Shown: positions 56,134-64,000 of the stretch, one piece after another | Layout: each line of letters opens with the position of its first letter | How positions within the stretch are numbered: position 1 is the first letter of the stretch | NCBI GenBank assembly: GCA_025455065.1 | Contig: JALONG010000014.1 | Location: 1 to 64,000, forward strand | Length of the DNA: 64,000 bases | Reading direction: 5' to 3' | DNA from: Candidatus Kapaibacterium sp. | GTDB taxonomy: Bacteria > Bacteroidota > Ignavibacteria > Kapaibacteriales > UBA4661 | The notes under the pieces: generated by a model | Told to the model about the DNA's origin: nothing | Seen by the model: the letters and a program-made list of their open reading frames with translations, nothing else | Databases searched by the model: none | Program-made: the position numbers and the translations under genes

Positions 56134-57528
56134 TTATTCCATTGGTAAACAAATGCGAAACTCTGTTTTTCCCGGTTCGGAAAAAACTTTGATGTCGCCG
56201 TTGTGTTGTTTAATAATTTGCTGAACGCTGTTCAAACCAAGTCCCGTGCCTTTTCCCATCGGTTTTGTCGTAAAAAATGGGTCGAAAATGCTGGAAAGAT
56301 TTTCCGCAGGAATCCCTACACCGCTATCAATGATTCGTACTTCGACAAAACCTGTTTTATGTGACGTTGCGATTTCCAACGTTTTTTCTGAAGCGGTTTC
56401 CAAAGCATCAATGGCATTATCCAGCAAATTTGTCCAAACTTGATTTAATTCACCGACAAATACTCTGGGTTGTGGCATATTGTCAGCAAAATTTTCTTTT
56501 AGCGAAATACCATTCTTTTTCACTTTGTGCGATAAAATCATCAATGTTTTCCGTAAACCTTCGTGTATATCCGCTTGTTGCCGCTCTGCTGCTCTGTCAA
56601 GATGGGAATAGGATTTTACCGCGTTTACAATATCGTTTATTCGTTTGGATGCTTCGCCAATTTCCGCAACAAATCGTTCCGTTGTAAGCAAGTTATCAAG
56701 CCATTCCAAGACCGTAAAAAAGCCTTCTTGACCAATTTTCTCCAAGACAAATTCCAAATCTTCCGTCGTAAAATTAAAATCCACTAAATTCCCAACAATA
56801 TCGAAGCCGTCATCTACACCGTGGTCTTCCAACCAATTCAGCAATTCATCTTCGGCAGACGACTTCGCAAGCGGCGACAAATCATACCGAATACCAACAG
56901 AGGCTTTACGAAAAAACAACTCGTTGCAAATATCGACACTTTCCATATTCAAATTCAGTGACATAACGCGCTTGAATCTATCAGGCGTTGAAGCGAGATG
57001 TTGCTTAAACGCATCGGCACTGCGAACAATCGCCGCAGAAGGGTTATTGAGTTCATGCGCCAAGCCCGCAGAAATCCTGCCCAAAGCAGCCATTTTTTCG
57101 GTTTGCTGCTCCATAGTTGCAAATGACCGTGCGCGGCTTGTCATAAAGTGTACAAGTGCCTCGGTGAGTTCGTAACATTCGGCAGTCATAGCTTTGAAAT
57201 GCTCTTTATGCAAAAAAAGTAATTTCGTATCTTCCAAAAAATATCCGAACCCCTTCGCCAGACTTGTGCGCGAGTAAGGCAGAGTGCCACCAATGCCGCC
57301 TTTATGAATCGTTGATAACTCACGGAATTGTCCACCCTGCTCAATGCGAAATTGTATCGCTCCGTACAGCACCACGTACATATGTTCAATCGGGTCATCT
57401 TTCTTAAAAAGCTGTTCACCCTGAGCAAATGCTCTACATTCGGAACGTTTCAACAACCATTCAAGTTGCTCTTGGGGAACATTCTTCAAATCCGGTGCCT
57501 GTTGTAGCGCTTCTAATAAATTTTCCAT
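56134..57528 (-). CDS. histidine kinase with N-terminal cyclic-nucleotide-binding domain
   Basis: This soluble kinase is 464 residues from the ATG at 57528 (a TTG ten codons earlier is less likely). Residues ~10-115 form a cNMP-binding-type beta-roll ([24 protein letters not shown]). The HisKA box has His158 in [14 protein letters not shown], and the ATPase domain carries [25 protein letters not shown] and [12 protein letters not shown]. Similar kinases often sit beside fused response regulator/thioredoxin-reductase proteins, and one is encoded two genes upstream here. It is likely the partner for that receiver domain. Confidence 0.92.
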   Translation of the reverse strand: MENLLEALQQAPDLKNVPQEQLEWLLKRSECRAFAQGEQLFKKDDPIEHMYVVLYGAIQFRIEQGGQFRELSTIHKGGIGGTLPYSRTSLAKGFGYFLEDTKLLFLHKEHFKAMTAECYELTEALVHFMTSRARSFATMEQQTEKMAALGRISAGLAHELNNPSAAIVRSADAFKQHLASTPDRFKRVMSLNLNMESVDICNELFFRKASVGIRYDLSPLAKSSAEDELLNWLEDHGVDDGFDIVGNLVDFNFTTEDLEFVLEKIGQEGFFTVLEWLDNLLTTERFVAEIGEASKRINDIVNAVKSYSHLDRAAERQQADIHEGLRKTLMILSHKVKKNGISLKENFADNMPQPRVFVGELNQVWTNLLDNAIDALETASEKTLEIATSHKTGFVEVRIIDSGVGIPAENLSSIFDPFFTTKPMGKGTGLGLNSVQQIIKQHNGDIKVFSEPGKTEFRICLPME

Positions 57529-57647
57529 GATGGTTTTGGGTAGAATCAAAAAGCGCAAGGTTTGAAGACACTTGCGCTTGTTTGATTGCGTTGATTGTTA
57601 GCAATTTCAGTTTTTTCGTGAATCATTTTTTTTATCAAATGCAGCAT

Positions 57648-58535
57648 TTATGCAGCTGCGTGAACTGCATTATCAGCATCGGTTTGACGCTTCGCCCAAT
57701 ATGTTGCAAGAGCTAGTCCCGTCACATACATCCAAAGGCTGAAAATAGCACCCGGCAGTGCTGTTTCCGGCGCAAAAAAGGTCATGGCGATTGTCATTGC
57801 AAGTGTGGTGTTTTGAATTGCCACTTCGATTGATAAGGTTCTGCACTGCTTTGTACCAAAGCCGAAAATTTTTCCCGAATAAAATCCCAGCACCAAACCG
57901 ATACCGTTGTGCAGGATTATTGCAGGTCCGAGCGTTGGAAGATTATTGATAAAATTATCCCAATTTTTGCTCAAAACAAGGACAATCATCCCCAGTAGAA
58001 ACAATACCGAAAAAATCTTGTAGGGGCGTTCAATGCTGTCAGCAATCTTCGGCGCTTTACTGCGAACCAACATTCCAAGTGTTATCGGAATTGCAATAAT
58101 GACAAACACTAATTTCAACATTTCCACAAACGGCACTACCACCGGCGTACTGGCAAGTCCAAGCGTGTTACCCATGAACTCAACCACAAACGGCGTTGCG
58201 ATTGGGCAAAGCAGCGTTGATAGTGTTGTGATGACAACCGCAAGTGCCACATCTGCTTTGGCAAGATAATTCAGCAAATTTGAGGTGGGACCACTTGGCG
58301 ATGAGCCAACAATGATGACTCCAAGAGCAAGACCACCTGTTAAACCGGTAATTTTAATGACAATGAATGCAGCCAGAGGCATCAAAATAAAATGCCCGAT
58401 TGAGCCGACAACCGCTTGTAATGGGGTTTGCAAGACACGCCGAAAATCGCTTAAATGCAATCCCATACCCATTCCGAACATCACGACTGCCAACATCAAG
58501 GGCAGGAGTGTTTTTTCCATTGTTCCAAATTGCAT
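57648..58535 (-). CDS. bile acid:sodium symporter family (BASS) transporter
   Basis: This ~295-residue inner-membrane protein has about nine or ten helices and BASS-family features: GSSPSGPTSNLLNYLAKAD in the first half and IEVAIQNTTLAMTIAM in the second, which hold the sodium-site regions. The ATG at 58535 follows GGAGG closely; an ATG at 58520 is an alternative. It lies between the response regulator fusion and its probable kinase, so a regulatory or redox-linked transport role is suggested, but the substrate cannot be inferred. Confidence 0.9.
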   Translation of the reverse strand: MQFGTMEKTLLPLMLAVVMFGMGMGLHLSDFRRVLQTPLQAVVGSIGHFILMPLAAFIVIKITGLTGGLALGVIIVGSSPSGPTSNLLNYLAKADVALAVVITTLSTLLCPIATPFVVEFMGNTLGLASTPVVVPFVEMLKLVFVIIAIPITLGMLVRSKAPKIADSIERPYKIFSVLFLLGMIVLVLSKNWDNFINNLPTLGPAIILHNGIGLVLGFYSGKIFGFGTKQCRTLSIEVAIQNTTLAMTIAMTFFAPETALPGAIFSLWMYVTGLALATYWAKRQTDADNAVHAAA

Positions 58536-58571
58536 ACATCCTCCACACAGTTTTGATTGAAAAATACGCTG

Positions 58572-58603
58572 TTTGTAGTTATCAAAGTTTGTAGTTATCA
58601 AAG
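58572..58603. repeat. 16-bp perfect tandem duplication
   Basis: TTTGTAGTTATCAAAG occurs twice in direct succession (58572-58587 and 58588-58603). One copy covers the stop codon of the minus-strand response regulator fusion. The duplication does not change the encoded end of that protein. Confidence 0.9.
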
Positions 58604-60271
58604 ACTTGCTAAATACTCGTGGACAAACTTTATCGCCATTGAACCTTCGCCAACAGCAGAAGCCACACGATTCATTGCTCCAGCGCGAATGTCTCCTGCC
58701 GCAAAAACACCGGGTACGGAAGTTTCCAGCAAAAGCGGCTCTCTATCAAGTTTCCAGCGCAGTTTTGCTTCGCCGTCGAGCAGCATTTCTCGCCCGGTTT
58801 CGACGAAACCTCGTGAATTTTTCACAACTTCAGTAGGAAGCCATTCCGAACTAGGTTTCGCTCCAATAAAGACGTAGAGCGCCTGTGCAGGAACGGTTTT
58901 TCGCTCTTGGTTTTGATTATTGAATAAATCCAATTCTTCCAATTTTTCTTCGCCACACACCGAAACTACCTCTGTATGTGATAAAATCTCAATATTCTCG
59001 GTTGCTCCAATTTGGTCAATCAAATACTGCGACATTGTTGCCGTAAGCGAAGAGCCGCGAATAACGATAAACACTTGCCGAGCAAAGTGCGCGAGGTACA
59101 TCGCCGCCTGCCCTGCAGAATTTCCACCACCAACAATATACACATCCTTTTCGCGGCAAGCATTAGCCTCTGTTGTTGCAGCGCCATAGTACACGCCTGC
59201 TCCGGTGAAATTGCTGATATTTTCTGCCTCAAGTTCACGATACGCGACACCGGAGCATATGATGATACTTTTTGCTACGACTTCACTGTCATCGGAAAAC
59301 CGTATCGTTTTGTAGTGTTCATGCGGGTTTTGGGCAATGACAATAGCGTTCACTTCTTTGGGAGCAAGAAACTCCGCACCTAGCCTGACAGCTTGAGAAA
59401 TGGCGCGGCGCGTGAGTTCAGCACCACTTAGCCCAGTCGGAAAACCGAGGTAATTCTCAATGCGCGAACTTGTCCCTGCTTGACCGCCCGGAGCGTGTTT
59501 ATCCACAAGCAAGGTTTTAAGACCTTCCGAAGAGCCATACACTGCTGCGGCAAGTCCAGCCGGTCCTGCCCCAACAATTACGACATCATACACCGTTGCC
59601 GAGGCACGAGATTGTAAGCCGATTTTCTCGGCAATATCCACCGGACGCGGGTTTTTAACGATAGAACCATCTTCAAAAAGAAGTGCAGGAAGTTCAGCAT
59701 GGTCAATGCTGTGAAGGGTCAGTAATTCTGCGGTATCGGGATTAGTTTGAACATCAAACCATTTATAGGGAACAAGATTTCCCGAAAGAAAATCTTTAAT
59801 CGTGTGGGATTTCGGCGACCATTGATAACCAAGCACTCGAAGCCCTGTAAAATCAGGCTTGTAGCCTGCTTGCCATTCTTCCAAAAGTTCGTTAAGGGAG
59901 GGGAAAAGTTTTTCTTCCGGCGGGTCCCAAGGCTTGGAAAGGTAGTAATCAAGCCCTACGTCGTTGATTGCGCGTATTGCCGCTTCAATGTCGGAGTATG
60001 CGGTCAGTAAAACTCGTTTCGCTTTCGGGAAAAATTCTTTTGCTTTTGTAAGGTACTCCACGCCTTGCATTTCGGGCATACGTTGATCAGAAAGCAGCAA
60101 CGCAACAGGTTCTTGCTTTATTTTTAACTCTCGCAAAGTATCAAGTGCCTCGTTTGCAGAAAGTGTTGTCAAGATGCGGTAATCTTTGCGATAGGACTTT
60201 CGCAAATCCCGCTCCAATGCACGTAAAACGGCACTATCATCATCAACTGCGAGAATAATTGGTGTTTTCAT
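58598..60271 (-). CDS. response regulator fused to glutaredoxin-like and thioredoxin-reductase-like domains
   Basis: This 557-residue three-part protein starts at the ATG at 60271. Residues 4-125 are a receiver with the Asp10-Asp12 cluster and phospho-acceptor Asp62 in LLLSDQRMPEM. Residues ~141-215 look like a glutaredoxin/GST-N fold (VLGYQWSPKSHTIKDFL ... ELPALLFEDGS) with Ser in place of active-site Cys. From ~225 on is a class II thioredoxin-reductase fold with FAD motif VGAGPAGLAAA and NADPH motif VGGGNSAGQAA. The usual CxxC before the NADPH motif is absent: the segment reads YYGAATTEANAC. It is probably a phosphorylation-controlled flavoprotein oxidoreductase, not a true thioredoxin reductase. 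The likely kinase is at 56134-57528. Confidence 0.93.
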   Translation of the reverse strand: MKTPIILAVDDDSAVLRALERDLRKSYRKDYRILTTLSANEALDTLRELKIKQEPVALLLSDQRMPEMQGVEYLTKAKEFFPKAKRVLLTAYSDIEAAIRAINDVGLDYYLSKPWDPPEEKLFPSLNELLEEWQAGYKPDFTGLRVLGYQWSPKSHTIKDFLSGNLVPYKWFDVQTNPDTAELLTLHSIDHAELPALLFEDGSIVKNPRPVDIAEKIGLQSRASATVYDVVIVGAGPAGLAAAVYGSSEGLKTLLVDKHAPGGQAGTSSRIENYLGFPTGLSGAELTRRAISQAVRLGAEFLAPKEVNAIVIAQNPHEHYKTIRFSDDSEVVAKSIIICSGVAYRELEAENISNFTGAGVYYGAATTEANACREKDVYIVGGGNSAGQAAMYLAHFARQVFIVIRGSSLTATMSQYLIDQIGATENIEILSHTEVVSVCGEEKLEELDLFNNQNQERKTVPAQALYVFIGAKPSSEWLPTEVVKNSRGFVETGREMLLDGEAKLRWKLDREPLLLETSVPGVFAAGDIRAGAMNRVASAVGEGSMAIKFVHEYLASL

Positions 60272-60510
60272 TGTGTGGCAACATTGCTGATGTTGTGTGA
60301 ATTGTGTTTGCGAAGCAAGATACAAAAGCTAGGCAAAATAGCAAGAGTGTTGCTCAGTATCCGTCGAAAAAAGTATGGAGTTTTTTGTTACTTTAATGAG
60401 GTTCTTTACGAAATATGGCTTTCTAACAGCACAGAAACACACAATTATTTCCAAAAAACTTCCGTATTTTGTAGGCATAACAAAATTTTGCTCAAAACAA
60501 TTTACCATTG

Positions 60511-63393
60511 ATGAAGACCACCCCACCATCAAACACAAGATTTGAAGCTCTTGGCGAGTTTATCGCCCTTGATTTTGAAACAACAGGATTAGACCCCGAC
60601 CATGAAACCGTGATTGATATTGGCGCTGTACGATACCGCGGAGGCGTAGAAATAGAGCGGTTTTCCACGCTTGTTAATCCCGCTCGATTACTCTCCCCCG
60701 AAATTAGCCAACTCACAGGCATCACCAATGAGGAGCTAGAATCTGCGCCGTTTTTGAAGGCGATTGACCAACAGTTTTACAATTTTCTTGGGAAAACGCC
60801 AATCATGGCGCACAATGCGGCATTTGAGCTAAAATTTTTGCGCCACATCTTCGGGGATGATTTCGACTCCCCGATGATGGATTCGTGCCATTTGCTTGCA
60901 CTCTATTACCCGCTTTCTCCAACGCTTAGTTTGGAAGCGTTCATTAAACGCTTTGGACTACGTGAATACGAGTTACATCGCGGCTTGCAGGATGCTTTGG
61001 ATATGGTTAATGTCGTAAAAGCAGTTGATGTGGAACTTCAGCGAAAAGAATTTTCAGCACTGTGTTCGGTTGTGGATTATTGGTTTGCAAAGTCTGAAAC
61101 TTGGCTCTGGAAGCCGTTCTTTTCTGACCGTCACGAGAACATCTATGGCGATGAAGCGCCAATGTTCCGAAATTTCAAAGCGATGTATGCAGGCAAAGAG
61201 CGCACAAAGCTCGATTCTGCGCTGGCTCAAGCCCCTGTGCGCCTCAAAGAATCCGCGTTTTTTTCTCATGTGTATGAACGCTATCAAGTCCGCGAGGCAC
61301 AACAAAAGTTTGCCGCCAAAGCCGCACAAACACTCAATGACGGCGGTGTGTACATAGCCGAAGCAGGCACAGGCACAGGAAAAACACTTGGGTATCTTAC
61401 TGCTTCGCTTGCTGCTTTAGCTGTGGATGCGGAAACCCCCGTCGTTATTTCCACGCACACGAAAGCCTTGCAAAATCAGTTTATCGAACAAGAATTACCG
61501 CGCCTCAAGCAACTTTTTGATTTGCCCGACCTTCACGCTGTTGTACTTAAAGGAATGAGTAACTATGCGTGTTTGCGCAAAATCAATGAGGCTCTGCCCT
61601 TGTTTGAAAGTTTTATGTTCGCCCAGAACCCTCAAGAAGCCTTCGCGGGAGCATTTTTGACAAATTGGATTTTGCAAACCAACGAAGGAGAAATTGAGGA
61701 ACTGCCACGTCCACTATATGATGATTTCCCCATCGTTGAGCGCGTTGCGCGTGATGCAAAAGCAGATTTTCGTGATTGCACTCGCCATGAATGTAAACAT
61801 TTTGAAGAATGTTTTTACTTCAAAAAGCAGTGGGAATCGAACTCCGCGCACCTTTTGGCGGTGAATCATTCGCTGCTTTTGACTTACCCCAAATCCTATC
61901 CCGATTTTTCACGGCTCGTGGTGGATGAAGCAGACGAAATCGTGCAAGAAGCAATCGAAGCATTCAGCAATGTAGCCTCGTTCAGCATGATGAACGATTT
62001 GCACAATCGTTTGAGAGGCTCTGATGGCTTGATAGAATCCTCCATGAGCGAAATTCGCTTACTTGCACGCAACATAAGCAATGGTGCGCCTCGCACGGTG
62101 GATCTTCCAGAACCTTCTCATTGTGCGGGTTTGCTGGAACGCTTCGCAATGGCGCTTGGGCGCTTGAATATGGCAATGTCAAGCGCACGTGCAGAGGAAT
62201 TATTCACTGTTCAAGCTACCATGAAGGAAGATAGGTTTAATGCAGGTCAGAAGCAAATTATCATGGGCGAATGTGAAAATTTGAAGGTTATTTCGACCGA
62301 ACTTGCGAACATCGCAGAGCGCATCATCAAAAGTGCTTCCAAAGCAGGAGCAGTGCCGAATGAAGTCCCTACTGTGCGAGAATTACAGCATAGAATGGAT
62401 GATTTAGCGGGAATTGCTCACACGCTCACCATGTTTTTAGAGCAAAATGAGGAAATTGCGGCACTCTATGTTCGCATTGAAAAACATGATTGGTCAATCG
62501 TTGTAACTCCTTTCAATATCGGCGAGCGCTTTGCAAACGAAATTCTTCAGGAGAGATATGCAGCAGTGTTTACCTCTGCGACAATCTCGAATACACGCGA
62601 TATGAGCGACTTTTTGCGTGGCATTGGCACGAAAAGCCTCACTGAGCATAAAATCTCCACCAGCCGCTTCTTATCGCCCTTTAACTACCGTGATAATTCC
62701 CGCATCGTGTTTTTGAAAAACTTCGTCCAAAATAATCACCCAAGTTTTCCACAACTTTCGGCAGACTTTATCGCTAACGCAGCAGAGCATTTACGCGGCC
62801 GAACGCTTGTTCTTTTTACGAGCAAAGACCGATTACGGAAAGTCCATGATGCACTTTTCCCGCTTCTCCGCTCACGCGGAATTGAGCTAATGTCTCACGG
62901 CATTACTCATACTTCTCAGCACAAAGCAATCGAACATTTCAAAACCTCCGATGCAGCAGTGTTGATGGGCGCTCGCGGACTTTGGAAAGGTGTTGATATT
63001 CCGGGAGATGATTTGCAGTGTTTAATCCTGGAAAAAATGCCCTACGCTGTTCCGAACCCCTTTACACGAGGCTTGCAGGAAAATCTTGTGCGACAATACG
63101 AAGATGAAGCGCGTGCCAAAGGTGATATGCGCCCAGATTTGAAAAAACTCGCCGGATATGCGTGGAACGAAGTAGATAAACCCCTGATGTTTCAAGCCTT
63201 TCGGCAGATGTTCGGGCGGCTCATTCGCACCGAAACCGATAAAGGCATCATGTTTGTTTTGGATTCCCAGCTCTTTAACAACACACTCTCCTCTCGGCAC
63301 AAACAACTTATGGAACTTATTCCCGATGTCCCTTACGGAGTTTGCAGCCCAGATGCGGCTTTGCGGGAAATTGATGCGGTGATTTCACGATGA
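60511..63393 (+). CDS. DinG-family helicase with N-terminal DEDDh exonuclease domain
   Basis: This 960-residue DNA helicase/nuclease starts at an ATG (60511) directly after a TTG. Residues ~16-175 are a DnaQ-like exonuclease (DFETTGLDPD with Asp21 and Glu23; MAHNAAFELKFL; HRGLQDALD). The helicase core has Walker A EAGTGTGKTLGYL (near residue 284), and the DEAD-type box VVDEADEI (near 471). Motif VI is FGRLIRTETDKG. Four cysteines between Walker A and the DEAD box (YACLRK, DCTRHECKHFEEC) should bind the XPD-type 4Fe-4S cluster. It likely unwinds R-loops or replication-blocking structures, as bacterial DinG proteins do. Confidence 0.95.
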   Translation: MKTTPPSNTRFEALGEFIALDFETTGLDPDHETVIDIGAVRYRGGVEIERFSTLVNPARLLSPEISQLTGITNEELESAPFLKAIDQQFYNFLGKTPIMAHNAAFELKFLRHIFGDDFDSPMMDSCHLLALYYPLSPTLSLEAFIKRFGLREYELHRGLQDALDMVNVVKAVDVELQRKEFSALCSVVDYWFAKSETWLWKPFFSDRHENIYGDEAPMFRNFKAMYAGKERTKLDSALAQAPVRLKESAFFSHVYERYQVREAQQKFAAKAAQTLNDGGVYIAEAGTGTGKTLGYLTASLAALAVDAETPVVISTHTKALQNQFIEQELPRLKQLFDLPDLHAVVLKGMSNYACLRKINEALPLFESFMFAQNPQEAFAGAFLTNWILQTNEGEIEELPRPLYDDFPIVERVARDAKADFRDCTRHECKHFEECFYFKKQWESNSAHLLAVNHSLLLTYPKSYPDFSRLVVDEADEIVQEAIEAFSNVASFSMMNDLHNRLRGSDGLIESSMSEIRLLARNISNGAPRTVDLPEPSHCAGLLERFAMALGRLNMAMSSARAEELFTVQATMKEDRFNAGQKQIIMGECENLKVISTELANIAERIIKSASKAGAVPNEVPTVRELQHRMDDLAGIAHTLTMFLEQNEEIAALYVRIEKHDWSIVVTPFNIGERFANEILQERYAAVFTSATISNTRDMSDFLRGIGTKSLTEHKISTSRFLSPFNYRDNSRIVFLKNFVQNNHPSFPQLSADFIANAAEHLRGRTLVLFTSKDRLRKVHDALFPLLRSRGIELMSHGITHTSQHKAIEHFKTSDAAVLMGARGLWKGVDIPGDDLQCLILEKMPYAVPNPFTRGLQENLVRQYEDEARAKGDMRPDLKKLAGYAWNEVDKPLMFQAFRQMFGRLIRTETDKGIMFVLDSQLFNNTLSSRHKQLMELIPDVPYGVCSPDAALREIDAVISR

Positions 63394-63399
63394 AATTTG

Positions 63400-63551
63400 G
63401 GCAAAAAAATAATCCCATTTTGCCGCATTTTGAGCTCAATCCTAAGTACATCGTTCTCAAAATAAACCATTATTAAAAAGCAAGTATTTAAGCTACTTTG
63501 GTTTTATTATACCGCATAAATACTTGATTAAAAATAACTACTTAAATCAAG
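63400..63551. terminator. overlapping hairpins between convergent genes
   Basis: Downstream of the DinG gene are GGCAAAA/TTTTGCC (63400-63406 with 63418-63424), a 10-bp repeat CAAGTATTTA/TAAATACTTG (63481-63490 with 63517-63526) and CTTGATT/AATCAAG (63523-63529 with 63545-63551). The last two share bases, so only one can form at a time. They probably terminate the convergent transcripts, but T-runs are weak. Confidence 0.35.
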
Positions 63552-63570
63552 AATGATGTACTAAGCAAAC

Positions 63571-64000
63571 CTACAACTTCACCGCTAAACCCAAACTCAC
63601 ACCATCATGCGATAAATTAAACGGATTGTCCGCCGATGCAGGTTTTAAGAGGGTTCGTGAGGCTTCGGCGGAGGCAAAAATTGTCAGAATATCCGTAAGT
63701 TGATACTGCACTCCAAGAGCCAAACCCGCAAACACCGCACCCGTACTTTCCACACCCAAACGTACCTGCGAAAATCCTGCAAATTTTGTGTTTTCCACAG
63801 GCATATTAAATCTGTACAGCGCCGCAGCATAGCCCACAGGAGCAAGCGACGAAGAATATTCGCCTGATTCTCCCCGATAACCCGCTCTATCAAACGCCCC
63901 GCCTATTTCCATTCCGAAAGCATCACGTTCCGTTGCAGTAAACAGCCCACCAATACTTGCTGCAAAGCCATTGGGGCTTATGTTTTTGCTCATTCGGGTT
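63571..64000 (-). CDS. partial outer-membrane beta-barrel-like protein (C-terminal part)
   Basis: The reading frame is open to the right edge, so the N-terminus lies outside the window. The visible ~143 residues alternate hydrophobic and polar residues in short strands (FAGFSQVRLGVESTGAVFAGLALGVQYQL, then SHDGVSLGLAVKL at the end), typical of a small outer-membrane barrel or porin-like protein. No family motif is recognisable. An internal ATG at 63993 need not be the true start. Confidence 0.55.
   Translation of the reverse strand, partial: TRMSKNISPNGFAASIGGLFTATERDAFGMEIGGAFDRAGYRGESGEYSSSLAPVGYAAALYRFNMPVENTKFAGFSQVRLGVESTGAVFAGLALGVQYQLTDILTIFASAEASRTLLKPASADNPFNLSHDGVSLGLAVKL

Overview
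The window looks like a chromosomal segment from a member of the Bacteroidota/Chlorobiota (FCB) branch. The evidence is several secreted proteins with type IX secretion (T9SS) type A C-terminal sorting domains, TonB-dependent receptors with carboxypeptidase-regulatory-like N-terminal domains, LytS/LytTR two-component pairs, DUF2141 and YhhN proteins, and a fused response regulator/thioredoxin-reductase-like protein. The large proteins carrying two OmpA domains suggest a deep Chlorobiota/Ignavibacteria/Kapabacteria-type lineage, but that is inference and I cannot name a species. I see no rRNA, tRNA, CRISPR array, phage or intact insertion sequence. The DNA is moderately AT-rich and evenly coding.

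Layout: (1) 1-4.1 kb: a truncated and frameshifted TPR histidine kinase, then a Tat-exported molybdopterin subunit of an isoquinoline-oxidoreductase-like enzyme. (2) 4.3-6.6 kb: a SulP anion transporter with a beta-carbonic anhydrase, likely for bicarbonate uptake. (3) 6.7-7.7 kb, minus strand: an AlkA-like DNA glycosylase and a DUF2141 protein. (4) 8-16 kb: an efflux operon with an adaptor, an RND pump fused in one polypeptide to a TolC-like outer-membrane channel, a LytS-type kinase and a LytTR regulator. (5) 16-17 kb, minus strand: a thioredoxin-like/TPR protein. (6) 17.2-29.3 kb: a tightly packed operon alternating T9SS-sorted surface proteins with double-OmpA outer-membrane proteins, closed by an NTF2-like protein. 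(7) 29.8-32.3 kb: a TonB-dependent receptor with a clear terminator. (8) 32.5-40 kb: a divergent pair consisting of a giant T9SS protein with eight carboxypeptidase-regulatory-like repeats plus a papain-like domain, and a third double-OmpA protein. (9) 40.1-40.6 kb: the 2Fe-2S subunit that should partner the molybdopterin subunit 36 kb away. (10) 40.8-44.6 kb, minus strand: two unrecognised envelope proteins with motor-like topology. (11) 44.6-45.4 kb: a repeat-rich intergenic stretch. (12) 45.4-48 kb: a histidine kinase and a KstD-like flavoprotein. (13) 48-60.3 kb, minus strand: a long run of sbcC, sbcD, a TonB-dependent receptor, YhhN, a cyclic-nucleotide-domain kinase, a BASS transporter and a response regulator/TrxR-like fusion. 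(14) 60.5-63.4 kb: a DinG-family helicase with an N-terminal exonuclease, then a partial outer-membrane protein at the right edge.

How the parts fit: the dominant theme is the cell envelope. T9SS cargo is repeatedly encoded beside OmpA-domain proteins that could tie the outer membrane to peptidoglycan, which suggests dedicated cargo/anchor pairs. The most unusual items are the RND-TolC fusion with an internal signal-peptide-like segment, the cargo/double-OmpA modules, the REC-glutaredoxin-like-TrxR-like fusion that lacks the expected redox cysteines, and the uncharacterised motor-like membrane pair.
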